A DNA stretch of 50,492 nt. Origin: Hymenobacter sp. BT730. Lineage in GTDB: Bacteria; Bacteroidota; Bacteroidia; Cytophagales; Hymenobacteraceae. The DNA lies in assembly GCF_030542105.1 (NCBI RefSeq), contig NZ_JAUOFB010000011.1:1-50492 (forward strand). The letters run 5' to 3'. The position numbers and the translations under genes are program-made. A model generated the notes under the pieces. That model searched no databases, was not told the DNA's origin, and saw only the letters and a list, made by a program, of their open reading frames with translations. Each line of letters starts with the position of its first letter. Position 1 is the first letter of the stretch. Of this stretch, positions 50,416 through 50,492 are shown one piece after another.

Positions 50416-50492
50416 TGTACTTTCTGGCAAGAGTAGGCAAAAGATTAATAGCTTCCCTTCTCAGAAATTTCCCTTTACATAAGATTAGGTAT
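50416..50492. repeat. Terminal overlap, right copy (circular molecule)
   Basis: Identical to bases 1-77. It is the same physical DNA seen twice because a circular contig was written linearly, and should be counted once. Confidence 0.95.

Noticed and set aside
1..50492. tRNA, rRNA, intact IS elements, integron integrase, phage structural genes
   Set aside because: I looked for these and found none. The only recombinase is the serine enzyme at 18164-18847.

Overview
The window is a complete circular plasmid. The first 77 bases (1-77) are repeated exactly as the last 77 (50416-50492), so the molecule closes on itself at 50415 bp. The host looks like a member of the Bacteroidota, most probably Hymenobacter or a close relative. 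The evidence is a SusC/SusD pair, a hybrid two-component regulator, two secreted proteins with type IX (Por) C-terminal sorting domains, TAnnTTTG-type promoters, and few recognisable Shine-Dalgarno sequences. This assignment is inferred from gene content, not from a marker gene. No rRNA, tRNA, CRISPR array, relaxase, type IV secretion gene or intact insertion sequence is visible.

Layout: (1) 158-700, a small secreted hypothetical. (2) 1.1-3.3 kb, an SOS-type umuD-umuC mutagenesis operon preceded by a small gene. (3) 3.3-5.75 kb, a gene-poor stretch with four 20-bp direct repeats and three diverged copies of a ~725-bp noncoding unit carrying very large palindromes. (4) 5.75-9.9 kb, the replication and partition backbone: iterons, a Rep_3 initiator, ParA and a small DNA-binding partner. 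(5) 10.2-18.0 kb, small membrane and secreted proteins, including four paralogous cysteine-paired lipoproteins around a T9SS beta-propeller protein. (6) 18.1-32.5 kb, an accessory segment: a serine recombinase, a Fic toxin with a previously unlisted 57-aa convergent antitoxin, a defence-like island (membrane protein, DUF2971, MmeI-like restriction-methylase, TIR protein, OLD-like ATPase), a TMEM175 channel, a second T9SS protein and a relaxosome-like ribbon-helix-helix protein with a palindrome array. (7) 32.8-35.5 kb, a LytTR two-component system with a secreted protein. (8) 36-48.3 kb, a fructan utilisation locus: hybrid two-component sensor, SusC, SusD, MFS porter, fructokinase and GH32 hydrolase. 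(9) 48.6-50.4 kb, NUDIX hydrolase, DeoR regulator and an Imm50-like immunity protein.

The most unusual feature is a family of ~40-bp imperfect palindromes at 830, 10657, 18085, 32641 and 35711. All are intergenic and all lie at the boundaries between the functional blocks above. The one at 18085 sits on the promoter of the serine recombinase gene. I infer that they are recombination sites that let this plasmid gain, lose or invert modules. The second highlight is the 33-43 bp armed palindromes at 4069 and 4785, whose seven arm differences are all compensated on the other arm.
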